Shown in pieces: positions 63,571-64,000 of a stretch of DNA of 64,000 bases; within the stretch, counting starts at the first letter, position 1, and the number at the start of each line of letters is the position of its first letter. Source of the stretch: Dirofilaria immitis (lineage: Eukaryota; Nematoda; Chromadorea; Rhabditida; Onchocercidae); the NCBI GenBank assembly GCA_024305405.1, contig JAKNDB010000109.1:1612001-1676000 (forward strand), given 5' to 3'. The translations under genes were made by a program, and so were the position numbers. Below the pieces are notes generated by a model. That model was not told where the DNA came from and made no database searches. It worked only from the letters and a program-made list of their open reading frames with translations.

Positions 63571-64000
63571 ATGAAGCCAAATAATCCGAATTGAATCGTG
63601 CAACATTTCTATTAATTACTACATATAAAACTTCTTAAAACGGGTCTACCGATTACACTTTGTCAAACTTACGAACCATCTATACATATCCGTAACAATA
63701 GCTTATTATTATATGAAAAATAATTTTTCTCTTTACGTGATGTAGAAACAAAGGAAACATCTTTTATGGTTTTGGGATCATCCTAATTTTCTGGAAGAGG
63801 ATTCTAATTCATGTCATCTTTGAAACTTTTCAAGATAATAATCCGAGATATTGCATCTATTCTAATTCATATTGTTTTTATCGAAGGATTGTCCTGACAT
63901 CAAGCTGTCCTAGTTTGCATCGTTCCTAAAACTTTCTGTAAGAGAGTTTGAATATCGTTTGAAACCGTTCAAATGTTAATATAGGATATTAAATCGCCCT
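63571..64000. other. Right-edge non-coding sequence after the astacin stop
   Basis: Presumed 3' UTR and spacer. No coding or structured element was recognised in the last 430 bases. Confidence 0.5.

Overview
The window is nuclear DNA of a nematode. The evidence is very AT-rich, intron-dense sequence with short canonical GT..AG introns, and at least nine multi-exon genes whose products match known animal or nematode families: the UNC-5 netrin receptor, an LGG-2-type Atg8, an astacin with ShK domains, and RAD6/UBC-1 with an acidic tail. Base composition and long AT-rich spacers suggest a spirurid/filarial-type worm; that placement is inference. No bacterial operons, CRISPR arrays, rRNA or convincing tRNAs were seen.

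Layout. 1-3.5 kb: AT-rich intron or intergenic DNA with a perfect hairpin. 3.5-9.5 kb (+): unc-5, missing its 5' exons. 10.1-11.3 kb (-): thioredoxin-fold/nucleoredoxin-like protein with WCGHC. 11.3-15.6 kb: no gene seen. 15.7-19.6 kb (+): poly(ADP-ribose) glycohydrolase with a canonical PCNA-binding (PIP) motif. 20.4-26.3 kb (-): 2-oxoglutarate dehydrogenase E1. 29.0-30.1 kb (+): ubc-1/RAD6. 31.5-34.3 kb (+): TBC1D7-like protein. 35.7-38.2 kb (+): an unidentified, damaged or partly resolved helical-repeat-like gene. 38.4-38.8 kb: remnant of a BEL/Pao-type retroelement. 38.8-44.6 kb: repeat-bearing gene desert. 44.6-48.7 kb (+): heavy chain of a heteromeric amino-acid transporter (4F2hc/SLC3A2 family). 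50.0-53.1 kb (-): FIC-domain AMP-transferase (FICD/fic-1). 54.8-57.4 kb (+): LC3-type Atg8 (lgg-2). 59.2-63.6 kb (+): secreted astacin metalloprotease with two ShK domains.

The genes do not form one pathway. They serve axon guidance, redox, ADP-ribose turnover, the TCA cycle, ubiquitin signalling, mTORC1/Rheb-linked regulation, amino-acid uptake, ER AMPylation, autophagy and extracellular proteolysis. Neighbours are arranged convergently (unc-5/thioredoxin, PARG/OGDH, transporter/FIC) and divergently (thioredoxin/PARG, OGDH/ubc-1, FIC/lgg-2).

A dominant technical signal is about 15 single-base losses, nearly all in homopolymers, that break conserved exons in seven genes while the reading frame resumes immediately. 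They look like systematic assembly or basecalling errors rather than pseudogenes. Exon coordinates were inferred by eye from splice signals and family similarity. The listed gene spans run from the first to the last supported coding base and include introns.
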